Positions 24,365-37,538 of a stretch of 64,000 nucleotides of DNA are shown here, in pieces. The notes beneath the pieces are model-generated. The model ran no database searches and was not told where the DNA came from. It worked only from the letters and a program-made list of their open reading frames with translations. The first letter of the stretch is position 1. Each line of letters starts with the position of its first letter. Origin of the DNA: Adlercreutzia faecimuris (GTDB taxonomy: Bacteria > Actinomycetota > Coriobacteriia > Coriobacteriales > Eggerthellaceae); the NCBI RefSeq assembly GCF_022669055.1, contig NZ_JAJMLW010000001.1:310001-374000 (forward strand), given 5' to 3'. A program made the translations under genes and the position numbers.

Positions 24365-24686
24365 GCATTCGGCGCGCTTTCGAGAAGAAGAGAAAAGCGG
24401 CGCGTGACAAGCGGATGGGCAAACGGGGGATGGCCGTTGCGGTTCTGTCGCCTGGAGTGGGCAAATCTGCGTTCGTAACGCTTAGATTTCATGCTTGCAT
24501 TCATATAACCTCCACATTCCGCAGGGTGTCGCTGAGTGGGGGCATCAGCTTGTCGCTTCCAGCATTCGCCCAGGTAACGGGCAGGTTTTTCCCTCGTAAC
24601 AAACGACCTCGACCCCCTGCGCGCCCGCGTGGGGCGTCTATCTTGGGCCGTGGTGAGCTTAATTCACCGCAGAGCATTAAAGAAAC
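24365..24686. other. Gap upstream of the dnaK promoter
   Basis: No gene seen. Unlike the rest of the window it is only moderately GC-rich. The words CTTAGATTTCAT (24481-24492) and CTTAGATTTTAT (24701-24712) form an 11/12 direct repeat, the second inside the dnaK promoter spacer, so this could be a regulator site or a second promoter. Confidence 0.4.
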
Positions 24687-24715
24687 TTGACAACATAAGA
24701 CTTAGATTTTATATT
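24687..24715 (+). promoter_or_regulatory. dnaK operon promoter
   Basis: TTGACA, 17-bp spacer, TATATT, about 54 bp before the dnaK start. A weak match to the HspR-binding HAIR element (CTTGA...ACT at 24686-24702) overlaps it. Confidence 0.75.
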
Positions 24716-24768
24716 GGCAAATAACAAATGCTAACTATCAGTCAACCTGTGAAAGTGAGGAACTAGCA

Positions 24769-26673
<1,905 letters not shown>

Positions 26674-26678
26674 ACACC

Positions 26679-27308
26679 ATGACGACGCCCGAAAAGGACC
26701 AAGTCTTGGAAACTCCCGCTGACACCCAGACCGCCGGCTCCCCGGAGCCGGCGGCTCCCGCCGAGGTCGTCGAGGCCGAGGTGATCGCCGAGGGCGACGC
26801 CCCCGCCGAGGCGGCCGATCCGGCCGACGCGGTGGCCCAGGCCAAGGCCGAGGCCGCCGAGTGGCAGGACAAGTACCTGCGCCTGCATGCTGAGTGGGAC
26901 ACCTACCGCCGGCGTACCAACGAGCAGCGTGCCCAGGAGAAGGCCCGCGCCACCGAGAAGCTGGTGGAGAGCCTGCTCCCCGTGCTCGACGACTTCGAGC
27001 GCACCATCGACTACGCCACGTCGAACGGCGAGTCGGGGCTGCTCGGCGGCGTCGAGGCCGTCCACTCCAAGCTCGTGAGCGTGCTGGAGAAGGACGGCGT
27101 CGAGGTCATCAGCCCCGAGGGGCAGGCCTTCGACGCGCTGGAGGCCCAGGCCGTCGCCACCGTGGACGACCCGAGCGTGCCCGACGAGACGGTGGCCCAG
27201 GTCTACCAGAAGGGCTACCGGATGGGAACGAAGGTGCTGCGGCCAGCCATGGTGACCGTCACCACCGGCGGGCCGAAGCGCGAGGCCGAGGAGGCCCCGG
27301 CAGAGTAA
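26679..27308 (+). CDS. grpE: Nucleotide exchange factor GrpE
   Basis: A 209-residue dimeric exchange factor for DnaK. The N-terminal 60 residues are Ala/Glu/Pro-rich and probably disordered. The helical domain (EWQDKYLRLHAEWDTYRRRT) and the C-terminal beta domain (VYQKGYRMGTKVLRPAMVTV) are typical. It starts 5 bp after dnaK stops, so translation is probably coupled. Confidence 0.96.
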   Translation: MTTPEKDQVLETPADTQTAGSPEPAAPAEVVEAEVIAEGDAPAEAADPADAVAQAKAEAAEWQDKYLRLHAEWDTYRRRTNEQRAQEKARATEKLVESLLPVLDDFERTIDYATSNGESGLLGGVEAVHSKLVSVLEKDGVEVISPEGQAFDALEAQAVATVDDPSVPDETVAQVYQKGYRMGTKVLRPAMVTVTTGGPKREAEEAPAE

Positions 27309-27374
27309 CCAAGCGAAAGGGCGGGCAGGATTGTCCGCCCTTTCTTCAAGAATGACGATTTGGAGGTGGAACGT

Positions 27375-28331
27375 ATGGCGGCATCGCCAGACTACTACAA
27401 GACGCTAGGCGTTCCACGCACCGCCTCCGCGGACGAGATCAAGAAGGCGTTCCGCAAGCTGGCCCGCAAGCATCACCCCGACGCGGGCGGCGACGAGGCG
27501 AAGTTCAAGGAGATCAACGAGGCCTACGAGGTCTTGAGCGACGATAAGAAGCGCGAGCTGTACGACCAGTACGGCACCGCGAACGAGAACGAGATCCCCC
27601 GCGGATGGGGCGGTGGCGGAAACGTCAGCGTCGAGGACATCTTCGGCGGCTCGGGCTACGGCGGCGGCAGCGGCTTCAGCGGCGGCTGGGCTGATATCTT
27701 TGACAGCATTCGCCACGGCGAAGGTGCGTTTGGAACGGATTGGGACTTCGGCGGGTTCGGCGGGCAGCCGATGCCGCGGAAGGGCCAGGACATGAACGTG
27801 ACGCTCGAGGTCACGTTCGACGAGGCCTTCAAGGGCACCGAGAAGCGCGTGACCGTGCGCATCCCGGGCAAGCCCGAGGCCGACACGCTGACCGTCAAGG
27901 TGCCTGCGGGCGCCGTGGACGGCGGCAGGCTGCGCTTCAAGGGCAAGGGCGGCCTGGGCGAGGAAGGCGGCGAGGCCGGCGACCTGCTCATCACCACGAA
28001 GATCGGCGAGCACCCCTACTACTCGCGCGACAAGGCCAACGTCATCGTAGACGTCCCCGTCACGGTGGCCGAGGCGGCGCTGGGCGCGTCGGTCGTGGTT
28101 CCCGCGCCCGACGGCACGAAGGTGCGCGTGAAGGTGCCCGCGGGCACCCAGGACGGCACGATGCTCAACGTCAAGGGCAAGGGCGCCCCCGACCTCAAGA
28201 AGAAGGGCAGCGTGGGCGACCTGAAGATCCGCGTCGACGTGAAGGTGCCCGTGGACATGAACGAGGATCAGAAGAAGGCCATGGAGGACTTCCTGGCGGC
28301 GACGAAGGAAGACGTGAGAACATGGCAGTAA
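27375..28331 (+). CDS. dnaJ: DnaJ-type co-chaperone without zinc fingers
   Basis: A 318-residue J-protein that stimulates DnaK ATPase. The J domain has the HPD motif at residues 34-36 (KHHPDAGGD), then a Gly/Phe-rich region (80-135) and two C-terminal beta-barrel domains. The four CxxCxGxG zinc motifs of classical DnaJ are absent, making it type II (CbpA-like). In this class the operon-borne copy is often this form. GGAGGTGG precedes the ATG at 27375. A few bases (10) overlap the hspR start. Confidence 0.92.
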   Translation: MAASPDYYKTLGVPRTASADEIKKAFRKLARKHHPDAGGDEAKFKEINEAYEVLSDDKKRELYDQYGTANENEIPRGWGGGGNVSVEDIFGGSGYGGGSGFSGGWADIFDSIRHGEGAFGTDWDFGGFGGQPMPRKGQDMNVTLEVTFDEAFKGTEKRVTVRIPGKPEADTLTVKVPAGAVDGGRLRFKGKGGLGEEGGEAGDLLITTKIGEHPYYSRDKANVIVDVPVTVAEAALGASVVVPAPDGTKVRVKVPAGTQDGTMLNVKGKGAPDLKKKGSVGDLKIRVDVKVPVDMNEDQKKAMEDFLAATKEDVRTWQ

Positions 28332-28711
28332 ACGACCGCAACCGCCCCGTGTACATGATCAGCGTGGCCGCCCAGCTGGCCGGCGTGCACCCCCAGACGC
28401 TGCGCACCTACGAGCAGAAGGGGCTGGTCACGCCCCAGCGCACCAGCGGCAACACGCGCATGTACTCCCAGGCCGACATCGAGCGGCTCGAGCTCATCGG
28501 CGAGCTGACGAGCGAGGGCATCAACCTGGCCGGCGTCATCCGCATCCTGGACTTGCAGGGGCGCCTCGACGAGCGGGACCAGGAGCTCGACGACCTGCAC
28601 AAGCGCGTGCGGCGCCTGGCCGACCGCGTGCACGAGCTGGAGACGCGCGAGAACGTGAAGTCCCTCGTGCGCGCCCGCGACCTGCCGCCCGTGCTGCGCA
28701 GGTTGCCCTAA
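28322..28711 (+). CDS. hspR: Heat-shock repressor HspR (MerR family)
   Basis: A 129-residue repressor of the dnaK operon, as in Streptomyces. The MerR winged helix is clear ([42 protein letters not shown], residues about 13-55), followed by a coiled-coil ([26 protein letters not shown]). It overlaps dnaJ by 10 bp. HspR needs DnaK as co-repressor in Streptomyces, giving feedback control. The operator is expected in the dnaK promoter, but I find only a weak HAIR match there. Confidence 0.95.
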   Translation: MAVNDRNRPVYMISVAAQLAGVHPQTLRTYEQKGLVTPQRTSGNTRMYSQADIERLELIGELTSEGINLAGVIRILDLQGRLDERDQELDDLHKRVRRLADRVHELETRENVKSLVRARDLPPVLRRLP

Positions 28712-28781
28712 CGAGAACCGACCCGCGCCGGCCGACGCGCCCGGCGCGACCAGATAGAAACCAAGCAAGGAGAAACACCTC

Positions 28782-31472
<2,691 letters not shown>

Positions 31473-31559
31473 CCCGCCCCGCGGCGGGACGCCCCGCGCC
31501 CGCGCCGCTCGCGGCCGGCGGCGGCCGCTGCCCGCGCCGCAACCTGACGGCACGACCCC

Positions 31560-31597
31560 AAGGGGGCCCATCCGCTGGATGGGCCCCCTTCCTTTGT
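31560..31597 (+). terminator. Terminator of the chaperone operon
   Basis: A perfect 14-bp stem (31560-31573 with 31577-31590), then CCTTTGT. Confidence 0.88.
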
Positions 31598-31672
31598 ACT
31601 AGAATACGCCCTATGCCTTCCTGCCGGGACATATCCGCCGTGTGCGCCGACCCTTGGGGGCGGTGCTGAGCC

Positions 31673-31810
31673 ATGGGCCAGACCTTCCGGCAGCTGCTCT
31701 CCGAGTTCTTCGTGGCGGGCCACGGGGTGATCCTCGTGATCCTGTCCCTCGTGTGCTTCATCGTGGCGCTCGGCATCCTCATGACCCTCGTGCGTGTGGT
31801 GATGGGCTAG
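31673..31810 (+). CDS. 45-residue membrane peptide upstream of trkH
   Basis: A short ORF, MGQTFRQLLSEFF at the start, then one hydrophobic helix (VILVILSLVCFIVALGILMTLV). It stops 3 bp before trkH begins and there is no Shine-Dalgarno for trkH itself, so trkH translation is probably coupled to this ORF. By place and shape it could be a small accessory subunit of the potassium channel, in the manner of KdpF, but no homology is claimed. A TAGAAT box at 31600-31605 may be the -10 of the operon. Confidence 0.6.
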   Translation: MGQTFRQLLSEFFVAGHGVILVILSLVCFIVALGILMTLVRVVMG

Positions 31811-31813
31811 CCT

Positions 31814-33331
31814 ATGTGGCAGCGCTTCACACTCTATGACCTGCGGGTCATCGGCCATTACCTGGGCACGCTCATCCTGTTCTCGGCGCTGACGATGGTC
31901 GTCCCGCTGCTGACGGCGCTCGTCTTCCAGGAATGGGAGCCCGCCGCGCGCTACCTGTTCGCCGCGGGGCTGGCGCTCACGGCCGGCGCGCTCCTGCGGT
32001 TTCTGCGCATCGAGCCCGGCCGCCTCAGCCGGCGCCAGGCGCTGGCCGTCACGGGCACCGCGTGGATCATCCTCGCCCTGTTCGCGTCGGTGCCGCTGTA
32101 CTTCTCGGGCCACTACGCCACCTACCTCGACGCGCTGTTCGACGGCGTGTCGGGCCTCACCACCACCGGCGCCACGGTCATCCAGGACCTCAACCACCTG
32201 TCCAACGCCGACAACATGCTGCGCTTCATGATGCACCTGCTGGGCGGCCTGGGGCTCATCGTGGTGGCGCTGTCCATCGGGCTGTTCGGCAAGCGCGCCG
32301 GCGCCTCGCTCTACACCTCGGAGGGCCGCAGCGAGCACGTGGTGCCCAACGTCGTGCAGACCACCCAGTTCATCGCTGGCATCACGGTGGAGATCGTCGC
32401 CGTGGCGACCGTGGTCATCGGGTCGATGTGCCTTGTGGCCGGCATGGAGCCCTCGCGCGCGTTCCTCCAGGCGCTGTGGCTGTCCATCTCGGGCTTCGTC
32501 ACGGGCGGCTTCGCGCCCATGAGCCAGTCGATCATGTACTACCACTCGGCCGTCATCGAGTTCGTGCTGATGGTCCTCATGCTGCTGGGCTCCATCAGCT
32601 TCGTGCTGTACGCCGAGGTGTGGAAGGGGCGCGTGGGGATGTTCTTCCGCGACATCGAGACGCGCACGATGCTCCTGTGGATCGGCGTCATGACCGTGGT
32701 GATGACCGCGGCGCTGTCGGCCGGCCCGCTGTTCTCCGACCTGCCGGCGCTCCTGCGCCGCGGGCTGTTCATGGTGGTGTCGGCCTTCACCACCACGGGC
32801 TTCCAGGTGGTCACGAGCAACCAGCTGACCACGGCCTTCACCTCCGGTGCCTTCCTCACGCTGGCGCTCATCATGGCGGTGGGCGGCTCGGCCGGGTCCA
32901 CCTCGGGCGGCATCAAGTTCAGCCGCGTGGGCATCATCTTCAAGTCGATGGTGGCCACCATCAAGGAGGCGCTCGCGCCCGACTCGGCTCGCGTGGTGGT
33001 GGCCTACAACCATATCGGCCGCCGCGTGCTCACGCCCGAGATCGTGAAGGAGGCCATGACGGTGTTCATCCTGTTCGTGGTCACCTACGTCATCGGCGCG
33101 CTCGTGGGCATCGCGCACGGCTACGAGGCCACCCAGGCCATCTTCGAGTCGGTGGCCATGACGTCCAACGGCGGCATCACCACGGGCCTGGCCACGTCGG
33201 GCATGCCCATGTCGCTGGAGCTGTTCTACATCTTCCAGATGTGGGCCGGCCGTCTCGAGTTCGTGACGCTGCTGGCGCTGGTGGTCGAGGTGGCGGCGTC
33301 GTTCATCCCGCGGCGGAAGGAGACGTCGTGA
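31814..33331 (+). CDS. trkH: Potassium uptake channel subunit TrkH/KtrB
   Basis: Inner-membrane potassium translocation subunit of 505 residues with about 10-12 hydrophobic segments arranged as four pseudo-repeats. Each repeat should carry a selectivity loop: GLTTTGATV, SGFVTGGF, FTTTGFQVV and TSNGGITTG are visible. The KtrA/TrkA nucleotide-binding partner is not adjacent; the downstream neighbours are an OB-like membrane protein and rsgA. Potassium import would balance charge in acid or osmotic stress. It overlaps the next gene start by 4 bp (GTGA). Confidence 0.93.
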   Translation: MWQRFTLYDLRVIGHYLGTLILFSALTMVVPLLTALVFQEWEPAARYLFAAGLALTAGALLRFLRIEPGRLSRRQALAVTGTAWIILALFASVPLYFSGHYATYLDALFDGVSGLTTTGATVIQDLNHLSNADNMLRFMMHLLGGLGLIVVALSIGLFGKRAGASLYTSEGRSEHVVPNVVQTTQFIAGITVEIVAVATVVIGSMCLVAGMEPSRAFLQALWLSISGFVTGGFAPMSQSIMYYHSAVIEFVLMVLMLLGSISFVLYAEVWKGRVGMFFRDIETRTMLLWIGVMTVVMTAALSAGPLFSDLPALLRRGLFMVVSAFTTTGFQVVTSNQLTTAFTSGAFLTLALIMAVGGSAGSTSGGIKFSRVGIIFKSMVATIKEALAPDSARVVVAYNHIGRRVLTPEIVKEAMTVFILFVVTYVIGALVGIAHGYEATQAIFESVAMTSNGGITTGLATSGMPMSLELFYIFQMWAGRLEFVTLLALVVEVAASFIPRRKETS

Positions 33332-34005
33332 GGCGCGCGGGACGCGGCGCGACGGGTGGCGCGGCGGGTGCGGTGGCGCGCGGCGCGGAGGCCGCGGCGC
33401 GAGCGACGCGTGCGGCGGACGGGATGCGCTGGGCCGCGGTGGCCCTGCTGCTGGCGGCGGCCCTGCTGCTGGCGGGGATGCCGGCATGGGCGGCCGAGGG
33501 CGACGAGGCCGGCCCCGGCGACAACGCGGTGAACCCCCAGCAGATGCCTGACAGCTCCTTCATCTACGACACGTCCATCGCCGATCTGTACAGCGCCGAC
33601 TCCTACCTGAACAACCAGACGGTGCAGGTGGTGGGCGAGGTCATCGGCGATCGCATCAACGCCGAGTTCAACGCGCCCAACTGCTGGATAGCCCTCCAGG
33701 CCGTCGACGGCTCGGGCGCCGACATCCCCGTGTTCACCACGAAGGTGGCCACCAAGGCCATCGACCGCTACGGCGCCTACGGCGTGCGCGGCACCACGGT
33801 GCAGGTGCGCGGCACCTTCCACCTCACCTGTCCCGAGCATGAGGGACTGACCGACCTGCACGCCGACCACCTGAGCGTCGTGAAGAAGGGCGAGGACCTG
33901 CCCGACGAGCTCGACCCGACCCGGTTCATCCCCGGCGCCGTGATGGTGGGGCTGGGGCTCGTGCTCATCCTCGTGTTCTACCGCCTGTGGGAAAGCCAGC
34001 GCTAG
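33328..34005 (+). CDS. Membrane protein with an OB-like domain, two helices
   Basis: A 225-residue protein. A strong AAGGAGA precedes the GTG at 33328, which overlaps the trkH stop, giving a 32-residue Arg/Ala-rich N-terminal tail. A signal-like helix (WAAVALLLAAALLLAGMPAWA) follows, then an extracytoplasmic domain of about 120 residues and a C-terminal helix (PGAVMVGLGLVLILVFYRLW). The domain (VQVVGEVIGDRINAEF...VQVRGTFHL) has the alternating strand pattern of an OB fold. I do not recognise the family. Coupling to trkH suggests a linked role. The alternative start is the ATG at 33424. Confidence 0.65.
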   Translation: MRRAGRGATGGAAGAVARGAEAAARATRAADGMRWAAVALLLAAALLLAGMPAWAAEGDEAGPGDNAVNPQQMPDSSFIYDTSIADLYSADSYLNNQTVQVVGEVIGDRINAEFNAPNCWIALQAVDGSGADIPVFTTKVATKAIDRYGAYGVRGTTVQVRGTFHLTCPEHEGLTDLHADHLSVVKKGEDLPDELDPTRFIPGAVMVGLGLVLILVFYRLWESQR

Positions 34006-34014
34006 GGGGCCGCC

Positions 34015-35199
34015 GTGGAGGAGATGCGCCGCGATGACCTTCTCGCGCCCGACGGGCGCGAGCCGCGCCCCGGGGAGGGCGCCGACGCGCCGTGCCCGGG
34101 CTCGGGCTCGGGTGCCGAGGATGCGCGGGAGGCGCCCGTCGCCCGCGACGCCGGCGCCGCGGGCGCGCCCCTGGCGGGCGAGGTGGTGAAGCTGGACCGG
34201 GGGTTCCCGCTCGTGCGGCTGGCCGACGGGCGCGAGCTGCGCTGCGAGCACGCGACGGCGCTGGTCAAGGGCGAGAAGGTACGCGCCGTCATCGGCGACC
34301 GCGTGGAGGTGTCGGCCCCCGACGAGCACGACATGGGCATCATCGAGGCCATCCTCCCGCGTGAGCGCGCCTTCGTGCGCAAGGACCCGACCGAGCGCGC
34401 CGTGCCCCAGGTGCTGGCCGCCAACTTCGACCGCGTCATCGTCGCGCAGCCCCTGGCCGAGGTGAACCGGCGCCGGCTCGAGCGCGAGCTGGTGCTGGCC
34501 TACGAGACGGGCGCCGCCGTGACCGTCGTGCTGACCAAGGCCGACCTCGCCGCCGACGACGACCAGGTGCGCGCCGTGAGCGACCAGGTGCGGGCCATCG
34601 CCGGGCCCGACGTGCAGACGATCGTCGTGTCGTCGGCCGACCCGTCCAGCGCCGAGGCGGTGCGCGCCCTCGTCCCCGCCGGGTCGATGGCGGTGCTCAT
34701 CGGCCGCAGCGGGGTGGGGAAGTCGAGCCTGGTGAACCTGCTTCTGGGCGAGGAGGTGCAGGAGACGGCGGCCGTGCGCGAGGGCGACGGCAAGGGACGC
34801 CACACCACCGTCAGCCGCGAGGTCATCGAGCTGCCCGGCGGCGGCCGCATCGTCGACATGCCCGGCGTGCGCGGCCTGGGGCTGTGGGACGCCGACGCCG
34901 GCATCGGCGCCGCCTTCGCCGACGTGGAGGCGCTGGCCGAGGGCTGCCGCTTCCGCGACTGCCGCCACGGCGACGAGCCCGGATGCGCCGTGCGCGCCGC
35001 CGTCGAGGCCGGCGAGCTGGCGCCCGAGCGCCTCGCGTCCTACCAGGCGCTGCGCCAAGAGACGGCCGACATCCGCGAGCGCCGCGAGCAGGCGCGCTGG
35101 GCCCAGGGCGAGAAGGCGTCCCACGTGCGCATATCCAAGGCGCGCAAGGCCTACCAGAAGTCCGGCCACGCCAAGAGGGGCCGCCGCGCGGGGCGTTGA
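34015..35199 (+). CDS. rsgA: Ribosome small-subunit GTPase RsgA
   Basis: Circularly permuted GTPase that checks late 30S assembly. It has 394 residues: an N-terminal low-complexity extension of about 55, an OB domain (GEVVKLDRGFPLVRLADG), a GTPase core in permuted order (G4 TKAD, then G1 GRSGVGKSS and G3 DMPG), and a C-terminal zinc domain (CRFRDCRHGDEPGC) that binds rRNA. The GTG start at 34015 follows AGGGGG. The long Ala/Gly/Glu-rich extension is unusual for the family. Confidence 0.95.
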   Translation: MEEMRRDDLLAPDGREPRPGEGADAPCPGSGSGAEDAREAPVARDAGAAGAPLAGEVVKLDRGFPLVRLADGRELRCEHATALVKGEKVRAVIGDRVEVSAPDEHDMGIIEAILPRERAFVRKDPTERAVPQVLAANFDRVIVAQPLAEVNRRRLERELVLAYETGAAVTVVLTKADLAADDDQVRAVSDQVRAIAGPDVQTIVVSSADPSSAEAVRALVPAGSMAVLIGRSGVGKSSLVNLLLGEEVQETAAVREGDGKGRHTTVSREVIELPGGGRIVDMPGVRGLGLWDADAGIGAAFADVEALAEGCRFRDCRHGDEPGCAVRAAVEAGELAPERLASYQALRQETADIRERREQARWAQGEKASHVRISKARKAYQKSGHAKRGRRAGR

Positions 35200-35279
35200 T
35201 GCGGGCTCCACAAATGATGGGTACAATACGAAGGTTATCTGTCACGAACGACCACGACCAAGCACGGGGAAGGAGCTGC

Positions 35280-36584
35280 ATGCAGCCCGTCGTCATCATC
35301 CCGACGTTCATCGCGGGGCGCCGCCATCGCCCCGGCTCCAACGCCATCGCCACCTACGACCACGTGACGCCGCTGGGCGACCCCGGCGAGCTGGGCCGCT
35401 GCCTGGCGTCGCTCGAGAAGGTGCGCGGGCTGGGCCTGGTGGTGGTGCTCGTGGCCGCCGAGTCGCCCTTCGAGGCCCAGGCGGCTGAGAAGGTGCAGGC
35501 TGTGGTCGACCAGCACCCGGCGCTGAACGTGCTGGTCATCGGCGCGGCCGAGCTGGCGCTCGTGCGCCAGCGCATGGAGCAGCTCAAGATCGGCAAGCTC
35601 AGCCGCGAGGTGGGGCTGTCGGGCTACGGCGCCGTGCGCAACCTGGGCCTGGTGGTGGCCAACGCGTTCGGCTTCGACGCGGTGGTGTTCCTGGACGACG
35701 ACGAGGTGGTCGACGACCCCGACTTCCTCAAGCGCGCCATGTACGGCCTGGGCAAGCTCACCAAGAAGGGCATCCCCATCCTGGCCAAGACCGGCTACTA
35801 CCTCAACGACCAGGGGTCGTACCTGTCGAAGTGGGAAGACGCCTGGTACAACCGCTTCTGGCAGCAGGGCCGCGCCTTCAACGAGTGGATCAGCAAGGCG
35901 ATGAGGGGCCCGCGTCTGTCGCGGTCGAACCACGTGTGCGGCGGCTGCCTGGCCGTCCACAAGGAGGCGTTCCGCCGTCTGGCCTTCGACCCGTGGATCA
36001 CCCGCGGCGAGGATCTGGACTACATGCTCGACCTGCGCATGTACGGATCGGACATCTGGTTCGACAACGACTGGGTGCTGCGCCACCTGCCGCCCAAGTC
36101 CTCGAGCGAGGGCGACCGCTTCCGCCAGGACATCTTCCGCTGGATCTACGAGTACCGCAAGCTGGAGTACAGCCGCGCGCTCATCGACCTGCAGCAGGTG
36201 AAGCCCAAGTCGCTCGAGCCCTACCCGGGGCCGTTTCTGGAGGCGGGGCTCACGCGCCGCATCCGCATCACCGCGTTTCTGCGCAGCTTGGTGCTGCCCG
36301 ACAAGAAGGCCTACCGCCGCGCCGCGAAGGCGGCCCGCAAGGAGGCGCAGACCTACGCCGAGCGCAACTGCGCCAAGTACTTCGAGTTCCAGTACACCTG
36401 GCCCGAGGCTATGGCGCGCCTGGAGGGCGACGAGGCGCTGAGCGAGGCGCTTCTGCGGTCGGCCCTGCACAACGCGGCCGTGGCGGCCGGGGCGGATGCG
36501 GCCGGCGACGCCGCGCGCGGGGCGCGGCCCGAGTCGTTCGACCCGGGCATGACCAGCGAGATCCGCCTGAACATCGCGGAGTAG
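35280..36584 (+). CDS. Family 2-like glycosyltransferase
   Basis: A 434-residue GT-A fold enzyme with N-terminal VVIIPTF and a DDDE metal site (VVFLDDDEVVDDPDF) at about residue 140. No membrane helices, so it is a soluble cytoplasmic sugar transferase, and the acceptor-side segment WITRGEDLDY resembles the catalytic-base motif of GT2. The Lys/Arg-rich C-terminal third is unusual. The sugar and acceptor are unknown; envelope glycan work fits the nearby genes only loosely. AAGGAG lies 4 bp before the ATG. A TACAAT box is at 35222-35227. Confidence 0.75.
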   Translation: MQPVVIIPTFIAGRRHRPGSNAIATYDHVTPLGDPGELGRCLASLEKVRGLGLVVVLVAAESPFEAQAAEKVQAVVDQHPALNVLVIGAAELALVRQRMEQLKIGKLSREVGLSGYGAVRNLGLVVANAFGFDAVVFLDDDEVVDDPDFLKRAMYGLGKLTKKGIPILAKTGYYLNDQGSYLSKWEDAWYNRFWQQGRAFNEWISKAMRGPRLSRSNHVCGGCLAVHKEAFRRLAFDPWITRGEDLDYMLDLRMYGSDIWFDNDWVLRHLPPKSSSEGDRFRQDIFRWIYEYRKLEYSRALIDLQQVKPKSLEPYPGPFLEAGLTRRIRITAFLRSLVLPDKKAYRRAAKAARKEAQTYAERNCAKYFEFQYTWPEAMARLEGDEALSEALLRSALHNAAVAAGADAAGDAARGARPESFDPGMTSEIRLNIAE

Positions 36585-36590
36585 CGCGCC

Positions 36591-37403
36591 GTGGACCCGC
36601 TCATCACGCTGCTGGCGTCGCTCGCGGTCGGCCTGGCGGTCGGCGTGCTGTCGGGGCTTCTGGGCATCGGCGGCGGCACCATCTTGGTGCCGCTGTTCAA
36701 GCTCGGCTACGCGCTCGAGCCCATTGTCAGCACGGCCACGTCGCTGGTGACCATCATCCCCACGTCCATATCGGGCGCCATCGGGCACATCCGCCGCAAG
36801 ACCTGCGTGCCGGCCCTCGGCGTGGCGGCGGGCCTGGGCGGCGCGCTCACCTCGCCGGTGGGCGTGTGGCTGGCGACGGTGTCGCCCGACTGGGCCATCA
36901 TGGTGGCCGCGGCCACCGTCATCGCGTACTCGGCCATCACCATGTTCAAGAAGGCGATCAAGGCCCCCAAGGAGGGGAAGGCGGCGGCTGCGGGTGCGAG
37001 CGCCGCGGTGCCGAGCGTGCCGCGGATGACGCGGCGCCAGCTGGCGCTGGGGGTCGGCGTGGGCGCGATAGCCGGCGTGGCCTCGGGCTACGTGGGGCTG
37101 GGCGGCGGCTTCGTCATGGTTCCGCTCATGGTGTCGCTGTTCCGCATCCCTATGAAGCTGACCTCGGGCACGTCGCTCATCGCCGTGGCGCTGCTGGCCG
37201 CGCCGGCCGCCGTCACCCAGGCGCTCTACGGCAACGTCGAGTGGATGGTCGCCGCGGCCGTGGCCGTGGGCTCGGTTCCCGGCGCGCTCTGGGGCGCGCG
37301 CCTCATCCCCCACGTCCCCGAGCGCGCGCTGCGCTTCATCTTCAGCGGCTTTCTCCTGGTGGGCGCCGTCATGCTCGTCCTCAACCAGGCCGGCGCCCTC
37401 TAG
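36591..37403 (+). CDS. TauE/SafE-family membrane transporter
   Basis: A 270-residue protein with about eight helices. The family repeats are clear: SGLLGIGGGTILVPLF in the first half and SGYVGLGGGFVMVPLM in the second. Members export sulfite, sulfoacetate or other anions. The substrate here is unknown. A GTG start lies 6 bp after the glycosyltransferase stop, so the two are probably co-transcribed. Confidence 0.88.
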   Translation: MDPLITLLASLAVGLAVGVLSGLLGIGGGTILVPLFKLGYALEPIVSTATSLVTIIPTSISGAIGHIRRKTCVPALGVAAGLGGALTSPVGVWLATVSPDWAIMVAAATVIAYSAITMFKKAIKAPKEGKAAAAGASAAVPSVPRMTRRQLALGVGVGAIAGVASGYVGLGGGFVMVPLMVSLFRIPMKLTSGTSLIAVALLAAPAAVTQALYGNVEWMVAAAVAVGSVPGALWGARLIPHVPERALRFIFSGFLLVGAVMLVLNQAGAL

Positions 37404-37538
37404 CGGCTCCTCGCCGCGTGCGCTTTTGCTATAGTGGCGGAAACGCGCGCGAGCGCCTCGTCGCGCTGCATTAAGCACCGTCCGCGTCGCCTCGCCCCCG
37501 TGAGCGCGGCGCGCCCCGACCCTCCCGAGGAGTGAGCC

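Noticed and set aside
24686-24706. HAIR operator for HspR in the dnaK promoter
   Set aside because: Only about 9 of 14 positions match CTTGAGT-N7-ACTCAAG. Too weak to annotate as a feature, although regulation by HspR is likely.
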